From contig MEHQ01002289.1 in the NCBI GenBank assembly GCA_008828725.1, positions 689,240 to 753,239 on the forward strand: a DNA stretch of 64,000 bases, given 5' to 3'. The position numbers were made by a program, and so were the translations under genes. Each line of letters begins with the position of its first letter. Positions within the stretch are counted from its first letter, which is position 1. This document shows, piece after piece, positions 13,101-25,000 of the stretch. A model generated the notes under the pieces. The model searched no databases. It was not told the origin of the DNA and saw nothing but the letters and a program-made list of their open reading frames with translations. Source of the DNA: Saccharina japonica (Eukaryota; Sar; Phaeophyceae; Laminariales; Laminariaceae).

Positions 13101-13620
13101 TGTATGCTGTGGTTTAGGCTATATGGGGTCAGCACACCACCAACCCGCTTTCAGCTACGTTCTGCTTTTGTTCCCCCCCTGGGAGTCTACGAGTACTGCT
13201 GCTGTACTGACGCGTGTAGTACGTAGCTTGGGTGAGACTACCGGTATTTAATCGCATCACCACAGCATCAGTACATCTGCACGCCTCTCTCCGTCTGTGC
13301 TGGCGACGAAAACTGAAAACAAAACAAGGCATGAACGATCCTTCTTGTTGCGTACCACAGATTTCGCCAACGATTACTGTGATAATGATACTCGTACGAA
13401 AGCGTATCTGGAGCATTCAGCAAACACCCCCTGCCTGCCTGCCTGCTAGCTACTAGCCACCATTCACCGGATACCCTGCATACAGTTGTAAGCACATACA
13501 CATCAAAGCGACGACGACATACACCGCTCCGTACGTTCGCTTGTGCTCGAAGAAAACATGTTTCACAACTTCACAATTCTGCGTAAGAAACACCCACTTA
13601 TAAATACCGTCATTGCCGGT
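10180..13620. other. non-coding stretch downstream of the pentapeptide gene
   Basis: The stretch contains poly-C and poly-G tracts near 10200 and 10420, GGT/CTG triplet tracts near 10920-10960 and 11055-11085, and AT-rich filler. One segment at about 12677-12814 is open with splice-like edges (RRPDLPLCSLRRVRQLC then a GT). I could not connect it to a neighbour, so I do not call it. About 12258-12302 shares a word (AAAGTTGAGTATC...GAACTCACAGCTGAC type) with 59122-59166, so a small dispersed repeat ends there. Confidence 0.4.
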
Positions 13621-13632
13621 ATGTAAATAAAT

Positions 13633-13815
13633 AAGGTGGCAAGCCTACCCCGGCGCGACCAAATCGCGATCGGGAAGGCGATCGTTGGTCGCTTGGGCAA
13701 GGACGACAACTGGGTGACGAACAGTACTGCCGGGTGGACGTTTGCCGCTGCGACGAGAGAAATGCCGGAGGGTTGCCGCCGGCCCGTGAGCGTGGAGAAG
13801 CTGCGCCAGGCGAGT
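13633..13815 (+). CDS. possible isolated exon or coding relic
   Basis: An open segment after an AAG acceptor-like site reads RRDQIAIGKAIVGRLGKDD and continues through WTFAAATREMPEGC to a possible GTACGT donor near 13813. Its composition looks protein-like rather than random, with balanced residues and no low complexity. I do not recognise a family and found no neighbouring exon in phase. It may belong to an old transposon or to a gene model I could not complete. Confidence 0.2.
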
Positions 13816-16074
13816 ACGTACTGTACGGCGATTGCCGTACAGCAGTTCATACGGCTGTACGACGATTGCCGCACGTACGGTGCGACTTGTTCGAGCCAAT
13901 CGATACTGTTGCGCCGAATCATTTACATGTATAGGGCACCACCACCGTACGTCGCACCCGTGCAGTCGATGTACGAGGTCTTAGCGAAAATTGAAACGAA
14001 AAGAGGGAGAGGAGAAGTTCACCTTACGATATACCTGGTCAGGTTTGATGTGGTTGTTTGATTAGACTAATGCCTATGTACCAGTATATAGTACGTAGAA
14101 TTCTACGAGTATGAATGTCGTAGTTAGCAAGTACCCCTGGACACTTCAGGACACCTACGAATACGATGTGAGAAACAATACTGCTGGTTCGGTCTGCATT
14201 TATTATTCGGGAAAGGGTGTGTTCTCACTAAATTCAGTACCTTATGATACAGCAGTAGTACGGCTCCCTAACCTCAGGTTATCTACAGTAGTACCAGGTA
14301 AATCTCAGCCTGCCTTTCTTAGGGATAAATTTTAAATTTCGTAGTATCACGGGGGAGAATAGTAATCAGAACCAAAAAATGCTTCCAAACCTAGAGGATA
14401 ACACGTTTTTCGGATCCTGTACATCCCAGTCTGCCTTTCTTAGAGCTCGTTTTCTTAATACTTCGAAGTATATAATAAGAACCGAAACTGGCTTGTAAGC
14501 ATATGGACAATACGTTTTTTGGGCCCATCGGGGTTTCTGACTACTATGTATTGCCATATCCCCTCGCAATAGGTGCCCTGTACTGTATGACTCTGGACGG
14601 GTATTTAACGGCCGTTTGGAATATGATGTGAACATCGAAGGGTTCTTGTATTCTCGACCAGAGGTATCTGTGTACGTGTGTGTGACTATGGAGTACAAAG
14701 GACTGGGCAACGTGCATGGGGGGAAAGCCCAAGCAGGCGTCGTATCATAGCTCGCGACAAGATCCCGAATGGTTGATGCACGTCCACGCCACGTGGGGGG
14801 TTGGAAGGTACGGTTGGTCGTCAGCGAATAAGGTAACGCAGCTAGCACGAAAACAAGCTGGGTAGTTCAACACTGACTGGAACCGAGGAGCATATACCGT
14901 GTAGGCTCGACGCCCAAGCCACGGGGACTCGGTTAAAAATGAAACGTGCATACGAGTACAGACTATGTACCAATGACACAATGCTATCGTGTAGGGATCG
15001 GGGGGGTTAACGGAACGGTGGTGTTAAGGGGTCACTCCTTGTCCCAATGCTTCCATGTCTTGATTCTTCGCCCGTTGCCCTATAGCTGCATGGGTGTGAC
15101 GTCTTACCATTGTCCCACAAAATACCTGAACCAGACCTCGTCTCTCCTCTTACTCTTGCCCTCTTACGAGTGCTTCACTGGTGCAGAGTTTTAAGTCGCC
15201 CACCTGCGTCGTCGTGTGCTACCTGTGTTGTATTTTGTAAAAAGGTCAGCAGGAGAGTACACCGAGGAGGCCGGGGAGCACGGCAAGGGAGATGCGCCGC
15301 TGACAGGCGGAAACATTCCCAGCAGGTGATGTTTACTGTACCAACAACAACAATTTTTTGCGCGAAAAAAAGCGAGTCACAGGCATATACCGGAGGGGAC
15401 CTGTGGCCACGGCTTATCCAGGAGTTAGCTGAGCGTAAAGAGCCTGCGAGTTCAGCTGGGGAATAAAAGTGACGAGTGCAACAACAACAAACACAATTAT
15501 GTACAACAACGGCAACAGCAACAGCGTCGACCACAACAATGACAACAACAGAACTGTGCGTGCTTATCGGGCGTTGGTTGCGACGTTGCCCTTACGTTGG
15601 ATCCTCTCACCGCCACGGAAAAGCACCGGATAGCTTCCCGGTGAAGCCGTTGACATAAACACTTGGCGCAAAAGACCGACCGCGGTCTGGAAGTGACCGC
15701 AGATGAGGGGGGTGTGGGTCACGGATGTGAGCTGGGTTCTCGCCGCTAGACAGTTCTCGTACGAATTGCCGTAAACTTTGCTTCAAATTTGCCATTCCCT
15801 CCAGCTGCCACTGCCTGTCCCCAATCATCTCTCCTTTGCCATACGAAACGCTGCCACCTCGTCGATAAAAACAGGCGCAAGCCGACGCCCTTTCGGGACT
15901 AATTGGGGATCGCGATTTGGCCTTGCTGGATGCACGCTACCGTCTAGCCACCTCGGAGTCCCGAGCATCAACCGCCCAGGGGATGTCCTCCAGCCTTTCA
16001 GCAGGCGCCACTGGGGGGTCGCAACGCAGGTGAGACCAAACGCCACCGGCGATGCCTGCTGCATTGGAGCCGTT

Positions 16075-16830
16075 TAATAGCCGCTGAAAAAGAAAAATAC
16101 GGCCAATGAGGAGCTGTTATTTGCCGTTGAAAAACGAAATCACGCGGCTAACGGGGAGCTGATACTATTTAAAGTTGTTTGAGTAATGGTAGCCACGGTC
16201 GATGGTAGAGGCTGTTAATAACCGTTGAAGACAGGAACGAAATGGTTGACGGGGGGGCTGCTACTACCCGTTGAAAAGGGAAATGCAGCCTATGGGGGGT
16301 TGTTAACAGCCGTTGAAATCGAAAATATGGCCAACGGGGAGCTTTTGATAGCGATTGGAAAATGAAAACACGGCCATTGGGGAGCTGTTAGTACGTGCTG
16401 AATAAGGAAACCGCAGTCAGCGGGGCGCTGGCAATGGCCGGTGGTAAAGGCAAACACGGTCAATGGGGAGCTGTTAATGGCCGTTGGAAATGGAAAACAC
16501 GGTCAATGGGAAGCTGTCAATCGTCGTTGAAAAAGGAAAATACGGCCAGGGGGGCGCTGTTGATAACGTTTGGAAAAGGAAATCCCGTTCAAAGGGGAGC
16601 TGTTAATGGCCATTGAAAAAAGAAAACGCGGTCGATGGGGAGCAGTTACGTAGCAGCCGTTGAAAAAAAAAACACGGTCAGTGGGGAGCTGTTAATGGCC
16701 GTTGAAACAGGAAAATAAGGTCAATGGGGAGCTACGAATAACCTTTAAAAAAGAAAGACAGGTGTTAATAGCCGTTGAAAAAGAAAAACATGGTCAATGG
16801 GGATTTTTCTTATATAGTTGGAATTGCATT
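16075..16830. repeat. 43-bp minisatellite
   Basis: Degenerate tandem units of about 43 bp carry the core GGGGAGCTGTTAATGGCCGT then TGAAAAAGGAAAACACGGTCAAT. The spacing is regular where conserved (units begin near 16465, 16508, 16551, 16594, 16637). A separate remnant of one to two units lies at about 17462-17530. No gene is seen within it. Confidence 0.85.
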
Positions 16831-17776
16831 GTCAGTATCGTTTTCTCAGTCGTGGGAGAGAGAGATTCTTCCCCACGGCCAGATACCTGTATCGCAGCTT
16901 CCTGCAATCCCCTGAGTAGCTCGACCACCCTGTTTTAATGTATCTCTCTCCCTACTATACGCCCTGCATTTGTCTCGGATGACCAAGCCTCCGAATGGTA
17001 CGGTACCATTCGACTCCTCCCATTCGATTCCTCCGATCAAATTAACTTGAACAAAAATAAACAAATAACAAAAAAGAAGAATCCGGAACCCCGGCTACTT
17101 GTGCCCCCCCCCCCCCCCCCCCGCTTCGAAAGACAAATTGAGAGGGGTGGCGCGACAGAAAAAGTGCACAAATTGCCGGCTTGGCTGCCCAATCCAGCGA
17201 CTACCTAAATTCTGCTCGCGCTCATAGCAAGAACCTCGTGTTTGTCTGCGCCCGACGCGGGGATGATGACATGCACGTAATGACTTTCTCGAAAGGAATG
17301 AGCACGTGCAGGACCCTCCATTACACAACCAACCACACTCTATCCCAGTCCCCGATACAGACACGCCTCATCCTCTCTACCAATAAAACCCTGTTTCGGT
17401 TGATACTTCGTTATGCGGGGGCCGTTACTTCATCTACGAACAAAACTACCCATATTAAAGGCCGTCGAAAATAACAAAACGGGCAATGGGGAGCTGTTAA
17501 TAGGCCATTGAAAAAGGAAAACGCTGTCAAATGGCACGAACTACAGTAGCTAGATTACCATCGTGTCGTCCGCTGCACCTACACCGCTGCATATATCTTG
17601 CAAATAGTACTCTTGTAAGGTACCTGGTACTCGTGAGTAATATTTTCTTCCTGTATGGTCTCCTTGGCAGGACGTTGAAGCGCCTAATTTGTGAAGACGG
17701 GCTGGGTTTCAGGGAAGATGGTCCAATGTGATAACATCATAATATATTTGATAAAAAGGCGCGCGGCGGTTACCGC

Positions 17777-18096
17777 ATGCCACACCGTGATGGTCACTTC
17801 CAGCCGTTTTTACGTGGAGAAGTGCCGCAAAATGACACAGATAAGCCGGTGTCACGCAGTGCTCGATTTACCGGCATCATTGACGCGGAGCACGGTAGTA
17901 TAGTATTTATTCTAGAGCTCGAGGGCTACCCTTGTGTGAACACACAGAATAAGAGGCACCCACGACCGTCCACCCTCAAGCGCGGCTTCGTGCGGGAAAC
18001 GCCTGGTACTCCCGATGTCCAGTCCTGCCGTAGTATCCCCCCCTTTTTGCCATCCAATGCACAGATAACAACAACAACAGGGACAGAAGCACGCTG
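17777..18096 (+). CDS. possible exon of unknown function
   Basis: An open frame from an ATG reads MPHRDGHFQPFLRGEVPQ and continues to GT donor sequence (CTG|GTGAGC) at about 18096. A second open G/R-rich segment follows at about 18203-18558 with a CAG|GTAAGC donor, but the junction phase does not favour its best-looking frame. No domain is recognised. It could be a degraded mobile-element fragment. Confidence 0.2.
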
Positions 18097-18699
18097 GTGA
18101 GCTTGTCCTTTTCTCCCCACCAACCCTCTCCCTCGCTGCATGCTGCTTGCTCTCGCGCAACCCGGGCCTGCGTAGGCGACCGAAGACGCATCACGGAATA
18201 AGTCCTGCTCAAGCAGCGGCGGGGAACGCGTCGCAAGGCATCGAAGGCAGCTCACCAGCCGTCACCATGCGCGACGAAGCCGTTCGATCGCAGCCCTCCG
18301 AAGGCAGACCAACAGCCGCCGCGCGCCCACGCGCCGAAGGACCCGGAGTAGTATACACGGACGTAGAAGAAGGGGGGCGGCGGCGGGCCAAGCTGTCTGG
18401 AGTCCCCGGTGCCAGACCTATCGGCCGCGCTCTAAAGGGTACCGCGTCCTTACCCGCGGGTGGTGTCTGTGAAGATCTTGGCGGAGATGGGAACGGAATG
18501 GGGGGGAGGCGTGAAGTCGGCAAAGGGGCCATGGGAACAACGAGGCGGTCGCGTCAGGTAAGCCTACGTACTATTACGGGGGACCATAGTAGTAGGACTT
18601 ACGAAGCACACTAAAACCTATACGTTTACCTCTTTTTAGTGGCAATAGTTGGTCCTATTTACTATGATCCTCCGTAATATTGCATGTTTACTACTACAT

Positions 18700-18885
18700 G
18701 AAGGGAGGCGCTTTGACGAGGCATCTTGGTACATCGTTTTGGTACGTCGTTTGGTAAGGCGTTTTGGTAAGGCATTTTCGTATAGCGTCTTGGTAAGGCG
18801 CCTTTGGTACGCTGGGGAAGGCGTTTCGGCATGTTAGGGAAGGCGTCTCGGCACGTTAGGGAAGGCACTTTGGTGTATTAGAGGG
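18700..18885. repeat. degenerate short tandem repeat
   Basis: About a dozen imperfect units of TTGGTAAGGCGTTT / TTAGGGAAGGCGTC type follow one another. No coding sequence is supported. Confidence 0.6.
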
Positions 18886-20423
18886 TCAACATGACCCCCC
18901 CCACCCCTCACGCTTGCTTCCATATGCTATGCTAACAAGAGGGCACCATTGAATGATCGCGGTGGCAACAATAGGGTGAGGGGCGCGCGACCAATTGTGC
19001 TCCAGAAGTAGCATTTCCTGCTCCTACAGCAACGCCCCTGTCTCCCCCACGCCGCTCTTCGACAGGTGCCCATTTCTCAACTACCATCGTCGAGACGGCC
19101 CGTCGCACACGGGGGGCATTCGCTGAGGAGGTGCGGTTCGGTCACTCGTAAACCACGAGCCCCCAAGCAATGCGCAACCCCTAAAGGCAGGACACTTATT
19201 CGGGAAGAGTTGCAAAAAATGTTTGAAGAATCGGGACGGGTCCAAGGAGGTAGAATGGTCCCGCAACGACATGGATTGGGTCAAGGACCTGACACGGAAG
19301 GCGAGGCGAAACCGGGGCGTCCTTTGGGCAAGAACGGAGTTGCTCTTCACCGCGGGATAGTGATCACCAACAGCGTCCGCGCCGAGCTTCTTAACCCGAT
19401 GTCCCACAGATTCAAGCTGTTGCGCCGATAGTACTGGTGATACCGCGTTTTGTAAGTGGTTGGTGTTTGGTGCGGCGGCGGGCAGCAGTTACGCTAGGAG
19501 ATCGGTCGTTTGGGAGCGTGAAGTCCTCTTCGACCTTAACATACCCGTTTTAGAGTAGGAGGCGGTCAGTATAAGGGTCGGTCCGCCGTCTCTTATGTAG
19601 TATATTTGATGGAGAGAATATTTGTTGGTGGTGTTCGACCCCTGGGCACGGGATCTACTCGGCGTGGCGCGCGGGCTACCGGCGGAAGAGGTGAGGGGTG
19701 CTTCTGCGTGTCACGTGATAAAATCCCCACGGTTCATGTTTATGAGACACCCTTCCTTGCAGCCCGTCGTTTTGGTGATGGCATTGTAGGTATAGTGACG
19801 TCAGGATTGTGGATGACGTTACAGACCAGCCGAGTTTTTTCGACCAATCGCATTTGTGCTTTAAAAGAAATTGTCGAATCGAAAAACTGCGAGCACCCTT
19901 TCCTTTTTCCATATCTTGTCTTGATTAGAGACCGAGTATTCAGGGCATGTACTGTATTTAGGAAACAGGCCCCAGTGGGGAGCAGGATATAGCTATGCCT
20001 GGTATTTTATTAGTAGATGACATTGACCCTCGAGTGTTTGACTGGACAGTAGTAGTAGTAGTAGTAGTCGTAGTAGTGTTAAGTCACCCCCCTCCCCTCT
20101 AGAGGCGTCCTTGTTCGCAGTAAGTGTCCCCTCATTTTGCATGGCAGGCGTTATCGCCTCTGCCTGTGTGAGGGGTTGCCCGCTATTTCTGTCAGAAGAC
20201 ACCCCGCGCGAGGCAATTAACTGATATCAAACACCCATTACAACAACATCCATGTAGCAAGTCAACCACCGCGTGTGAGTGGCCCGAGCAGAGCCGGAGA
20301 CAAGCTGCATCTTGCCGACGACGCCAATGTCAAGCTATACCCTATTAATAATAGATCACTGGGTTACTCGTCGAAGGCTCACGAATCGTTCAGTCCAGGA
20401 CAGACGCGTGCTATTAATACGAT
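18886..20423. other. non-coding stretch; no gene supported
   Basis: The open segment at about 19066-19431 and a reverse-strand reading through CLGARGLRVTEPHLLSEC are weak. The latter recalls the Cys/His knuckle at the end of some LINE proteins, but it is too short to call. A GTA triplet tract lies near 20050-20075. Confidence 0.4.
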
Positions 20424-20660
20424 AGGGGCAACCCTTGTTTTTTGCCTTTTAAGGCAAATATTTTGTTAATGGGGCAACCCTTGTTTTTTGCCTTTTAAGG
20501 CAAATATTTTCTGAATGGGGCAACCCTTGTTTTTTTGCCTTTTAAGGCAAATATTTTCTGAATGGGGCAACCCTTGTTTTTTTGCCTTTTAAGGCAAATA
20601 TTTTCTGAATGGGGCAACCCTTGTTTTTTTTGCCTTTTAAGGCAAATATTTTCTGAATGA
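20424..20660. repeat. 47-bp tandem repeat with an internal hairpin, five copies
   Basis: Five nearly identical units of about 46-48 bp begin GGGGCAACCCTTG. Each contains the palindrome TTTGCCTTTTAAGGCAAA, then TATTTTCTGAAT. Units differ mainly in the length of a T run. High identity suggests recent amplification. Confidence 0.9.
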
Positions 20661-22099
20661 CGGGGGCTCCTTAACCCAAGATCGTCGGAATGCCGGTGTC
20701 TCGTTTTGCAATATGATATTTTGGCACCCCTAGGCCATGGTATTGTGCATCGGCTTACCCTTTCAGTTTTAGCTAAACCAGTTTTCGGGTGGGACATAGA
20801 GCTCCTCATGTGACCACCCTCAGGGGTATAAGGGTGCACCTCTACCGGAGCACGGGTCGACATTCCTTACAATAACAGGGCAGACAAATCACATTTTTTT
20901 TCGGTTGAGGGTCTGGATTTGGCCCCTCAAGGCCTCCGTAGACTCAATATATTAGTCTTAGCGTAGGGAGTTCCTTGACGGCTGTCCATCACGGCCGTCC
21001 CCGTCAAGGCGCAAAAGTGCCGCCAACCTCGTTTTTAACGCGACCGTGTCCTCCGGGCCCACCCACCTCTCGGGCACACCCTACTTTAATTCAGTGACGG
21101 GTCATTTTTGCGGCGGTACCTCGTACTTGTACCGAAACGCAGCAAAATGTCCCAAAAAGCAAAACAAAAACAAATAACTAAACAAGTAAATTATCAAAAT
21201 GTTTCTCGGTCATAAACCGGGAAATAGTCAAACTAGTAATATAGCCCCAATTATCTCATTTCTCGCTGACTTTGCGCACGAGGTTTCGGCAAATTACAGG
21301 CTGAACGTACAAAACCGTTGAAGCCAAATAAACAAAAAACAAAATCCCCAAACCCCCGAAATGGCGCCAACCTCCGGGTTGGACACCTTATAGGGGAAGT
21401 ATGAGCGTGCGATGCTGGAGAATTTATCCAAAATGCCCGTCAGAAAAAAAACAAAGTGTATACATACCAGGTATACCAGGTATTCGCAGCTTATGCCGCC
21501 CAAAAAGACAAAATAAACAAATGGAAAGCGCCTGGAAAAGCCGTCAACACCGCCCAAAAATATTTTTCAACAAAATTGTCAAAATTGTGAATGTCGCGTG
21601 CCCCGTGACCGACTCTACAAGCACAGCGGCCAAAAACTACGCTCCGCCGCCGTGTTACTGCACGTGCACACTGGCCCCGTCACCGTGACCATTCGTCAGA
21701 GGTTCAACCATCTGGGCGAGGTATTCAATATCTACTGTAGGTAAAAACTCAAATCATTGCGAAATATGTTCAACTATCTACAGAAGGCAAGATGGTCACC
21801 CACATCGGCAAGATGATCGACCATATGGAGGGAAGGTAATCAATCATCTGGGGAGGGCGACAGCTGCTCGTGGGCCTGCTGAAGGACACTGGGCCAATCG
21901 CAACTCGCATTATCCCGCAAACGCGCGAGAACACGGGGCGCCCCCACGCCCCCGCTCTCCCAGCCCCTTCCTGCCACCAAAAGCGTTACGAGTGTGACAC
22001 GGACAGCTAGGGCGACCGTGTAAACAAACGACTGCGATTCTTCGTGGGCCCTACGGTGGCAACGACGGTGTCCGCTCCCGCTGCTCGCATATAGCACTA
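20661..22099. other. downstream flank of the F-box/ankyrin gene
   Basis: No exon is supported. The stretch is AT-rich with scattered short inverted words. It should contain the 3' untranslated region of the reverse-strand gene ending at 22100. Confidence 0.4.
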
Positions 22100-25000
22100 T
22101 CAGCTTTGCACCACATCCCCGTCCAAGTCGCCGCCATTCTTGCGAGGAGACCCCTGCGCCTTCACTGCTCCTTTGCTGACTCTGCCCCCTCTTGCTCCCC
22201 CTTTCCCTCCTTTTCCGGCTGCCAGGGAGCGTAAGAATGCCGCCGTTAGCGGCCGGTTCTGCAAGGGAAGCCGGGGACGTGGATGAAAAAAAAACGCGGT
22301 TTCGTCTCATAGTTGATCATTAAAGGAGGCAGAGCGACCAAACAGAGCGAACGAACAATAAAAAACTGGAAAATGACGACCCGCCACAAAAAGTAGAAAA
22401 TACGTGCACGTGGCTAAACCTGGGCAATCATATATCGCTCTGTTCGGGAATGTAAGGACCGGTTGGGTGCATTTCCGGACAGAGTGGTACGACAAAAGAG
22501 TAGGGGGAGAGGAGCGGTCTGATTTGGGTGCGCACTTTGGTTGGACAGTAAGGGTTAAGGCAGTTATTTTTGCACATATAAAATTCGCCAAAAACGAAAT
22601 TTGAGGTGGTGGGGGTCACGAGCCTGGCCAGAACAAGCGTCTACAAAGTAGTATATACGCGATTACGAAAGCAGTACGCAGCGCGATTGCGAAAGCAATT
22701 GTTTCTGATCGAGGCACTCCATACACAGCAACAAACAGCGAACTCATCGCGATTTCGACTGTATTTTATCTGCTCCAGGAATTACATACAGTACGTACCG
22801 CAGACGCGTTTTTGGTTGCGCGGAATCGGGCGCATCGTTCTCTGGACCAACCATGACAACAAACGACCACAGCAATATCATCATTTACAACAATAACAAA
22901 CACGAAAGCACCAAAAACAACAATAACCACAACACGTGGAAGCCGCGATTGCCCCTCGCTATCTACGGTACGGCAGCAGTAGGTAGCAGCAGCAGCAGCG
23001 ACAGCTTACCTTGAGCTCGGCCCATTCCAAGGGACCGTAGGGGCCTTGCCCGCGAGATACGCCTTGCACGTCTAGTCCAGCTCCCGCAGCCAGCAGCTGC
23101 TTCAGGAGAGGAACATCACCCCTCCAAGCTGCGGTAGCGAAGAGCGGGTGTGTGTTGTGTCGAGGAAGCAAGGATGGTGGTGTGGTGTGGTGTGATGTGA
23201 TGTGACGGTGTGTACAGCACGAATTCTGTATTTTAGTGTTTCGCGTTTGGTGACTTGTGGTTTGCGTACACAGTGCTTCGTTGTTGTGGTTTTGTGTTTT
23301 GTGTGTTTTTGGTCATCCCTCTTACCTTCCAGATTAACTCGCTCATGCTCATGTGCCCGACAACGTTCTGGACAAGACCGTGGCTACAGGTGTCTACCTC
23401 TCTCTCCCCCCCCCCCCGATAAATGCCTCGATGTACAGTTCACATTAAATCCGTCCACTGCATGCAAGCGCCATATATAAAAAAATGAATGAAACCACGC
23501 ATCAAGGGAAGGACCTATTAATAGTTGAACACACTATATATACACAAGAGTATGCGACAGAGCTTAAGCACATAGGACATAAGACAGATGATTTAGAGCG
23601 TTCAGGGCAGATGATCTGTATGATCTGTACCATCTAGCTCATGTTGCGTGGGAGTCGTATAATCTGCATGATCCAGGACAGGATTCCTGGGTTGGACCTG
23701 CGCTATGCAGACCCTACACAATATATCATAATCATAACGGTAGGCTAGGATCTATCTGTAGATGATTTGTAGATGATCTGTAGATGATCCATCTGTAGAT
23801 GATCTGCCCGACATGTGAAAACTTGGAAGTCAGTAGAATTTGGCTAGATGTTTGCGTGGAACAAATAAAACCATCCTGAAAAATAAAATTAATGTTCGTA
23901 GGACACACCCTGCCCCCCTTAATAATTGAAGCCTAGCCCAAGATGAGAGGATATCAAGTCGTATACGCACATATCGCCTACCTGGTCCAGCACTATTGAC
24001 CCTCTCGGGGCTTAAGAGGGGAAAATCGACTAAAAAAGTGACGATTCCAGCAACGTGGGATGATGCAAATGGGTATCCGAGTTACAATGGTTGCAGTGCA
24101 AGGAGTCGCACGGCACGGGCGCAACATGATCCTATACAATTCGATGCGAGTGAGTCGACGAGGGAAGAAAGGGCTGAAGTTTTCTCGCGATGAAATGCCA
24201 AGGCATGAACCGTAGTGGTGGAGGAGGGAGAAGAGCCCACTTTGTGATCCCACATTTGAGTTACGTCTAGGAAGGAGGAGAGAGAAAAGAAGGGCGAAGA
24301 TAATGAATGGGATGGGGGGAAATATATATATATATAAATATATATACGAAGTATATATTATATACTCGCCCTGCTGGGCACTCACGCTCCTCGTACACGG
24401 TTGACAAATACCAAAGTTAGCAGTGTTTTGGTTGCTACCTGCAACACCCAAAAGTGGTATTACACACCGGATAAACAATACGTACATGCTAATATGGGAT
24501 GGGCCGGGGCAGTGTTTGGGTCGCTACTTGCAACACCCAAAGGTGGTAATACATACCGGATAAGCAATACGTGCAGACTAATATGGGATGGTCTGGGGAA
24601 ACGCCGAGACAAGGAGAAGGTGGGCAAAGACCACGTCAGTGCGCACTACTTGGTATATTATACTGGCACAAGAAAACGAAGAGGTTAAGACGACGATCGT
24701 AGCACGTCGTAGTATCCACCAAATGCGCAAATGCAGTACTTCGTAGAACATTTGCGGGGTAGACCATTCGTTTATGTCAGTATGCAGAGTACATTCGAGC
24801 ATGCAACGCCACTAGCGGGGGGGTGGTCAGTCACAGGGCAATGGCGGCGCTGGGGGGAGAGGGGATGATTTTTTTTTGCTGGACATCGAGTTGCATCGCC
24901 ATCAAGAACAGTTGACCCTATAACTGCTGTCACACAACAGACAAGAACGGCAACAGAGTCGGTGTGGTACGGCCGCGCCTATTCGGCCTGAACAGGTCCC

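Noticed and set aside
15245-15466. Possible two-exon gene end (GEYTEEAGEHGKGDAPL and GGDLWPRLIQELAERKE)
   Set aside because: The segments look coding but their phases do not agree across the only good donor and acceptor.
15607-16064. Two overlapping reverse-strand open segments with protein-like composition
   Set aside because: They are in different frames with no splice sites to join them and no recognisable family. They may be a coding relic, but nothing supports a feature.
19066-19431. A 121-residue open frame, with a Cys/His-like knuckle on the opposite strand
   Set aside because: It has no splice partners and no recognisable domain. The knuckle resembles LINE C-termini but is too short to support a call.
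20424-20660. CRISPR array
   Set aside because: Five direct repeats occur, but they are contiguous with no unique spacers, and the genome is eukaryotic.
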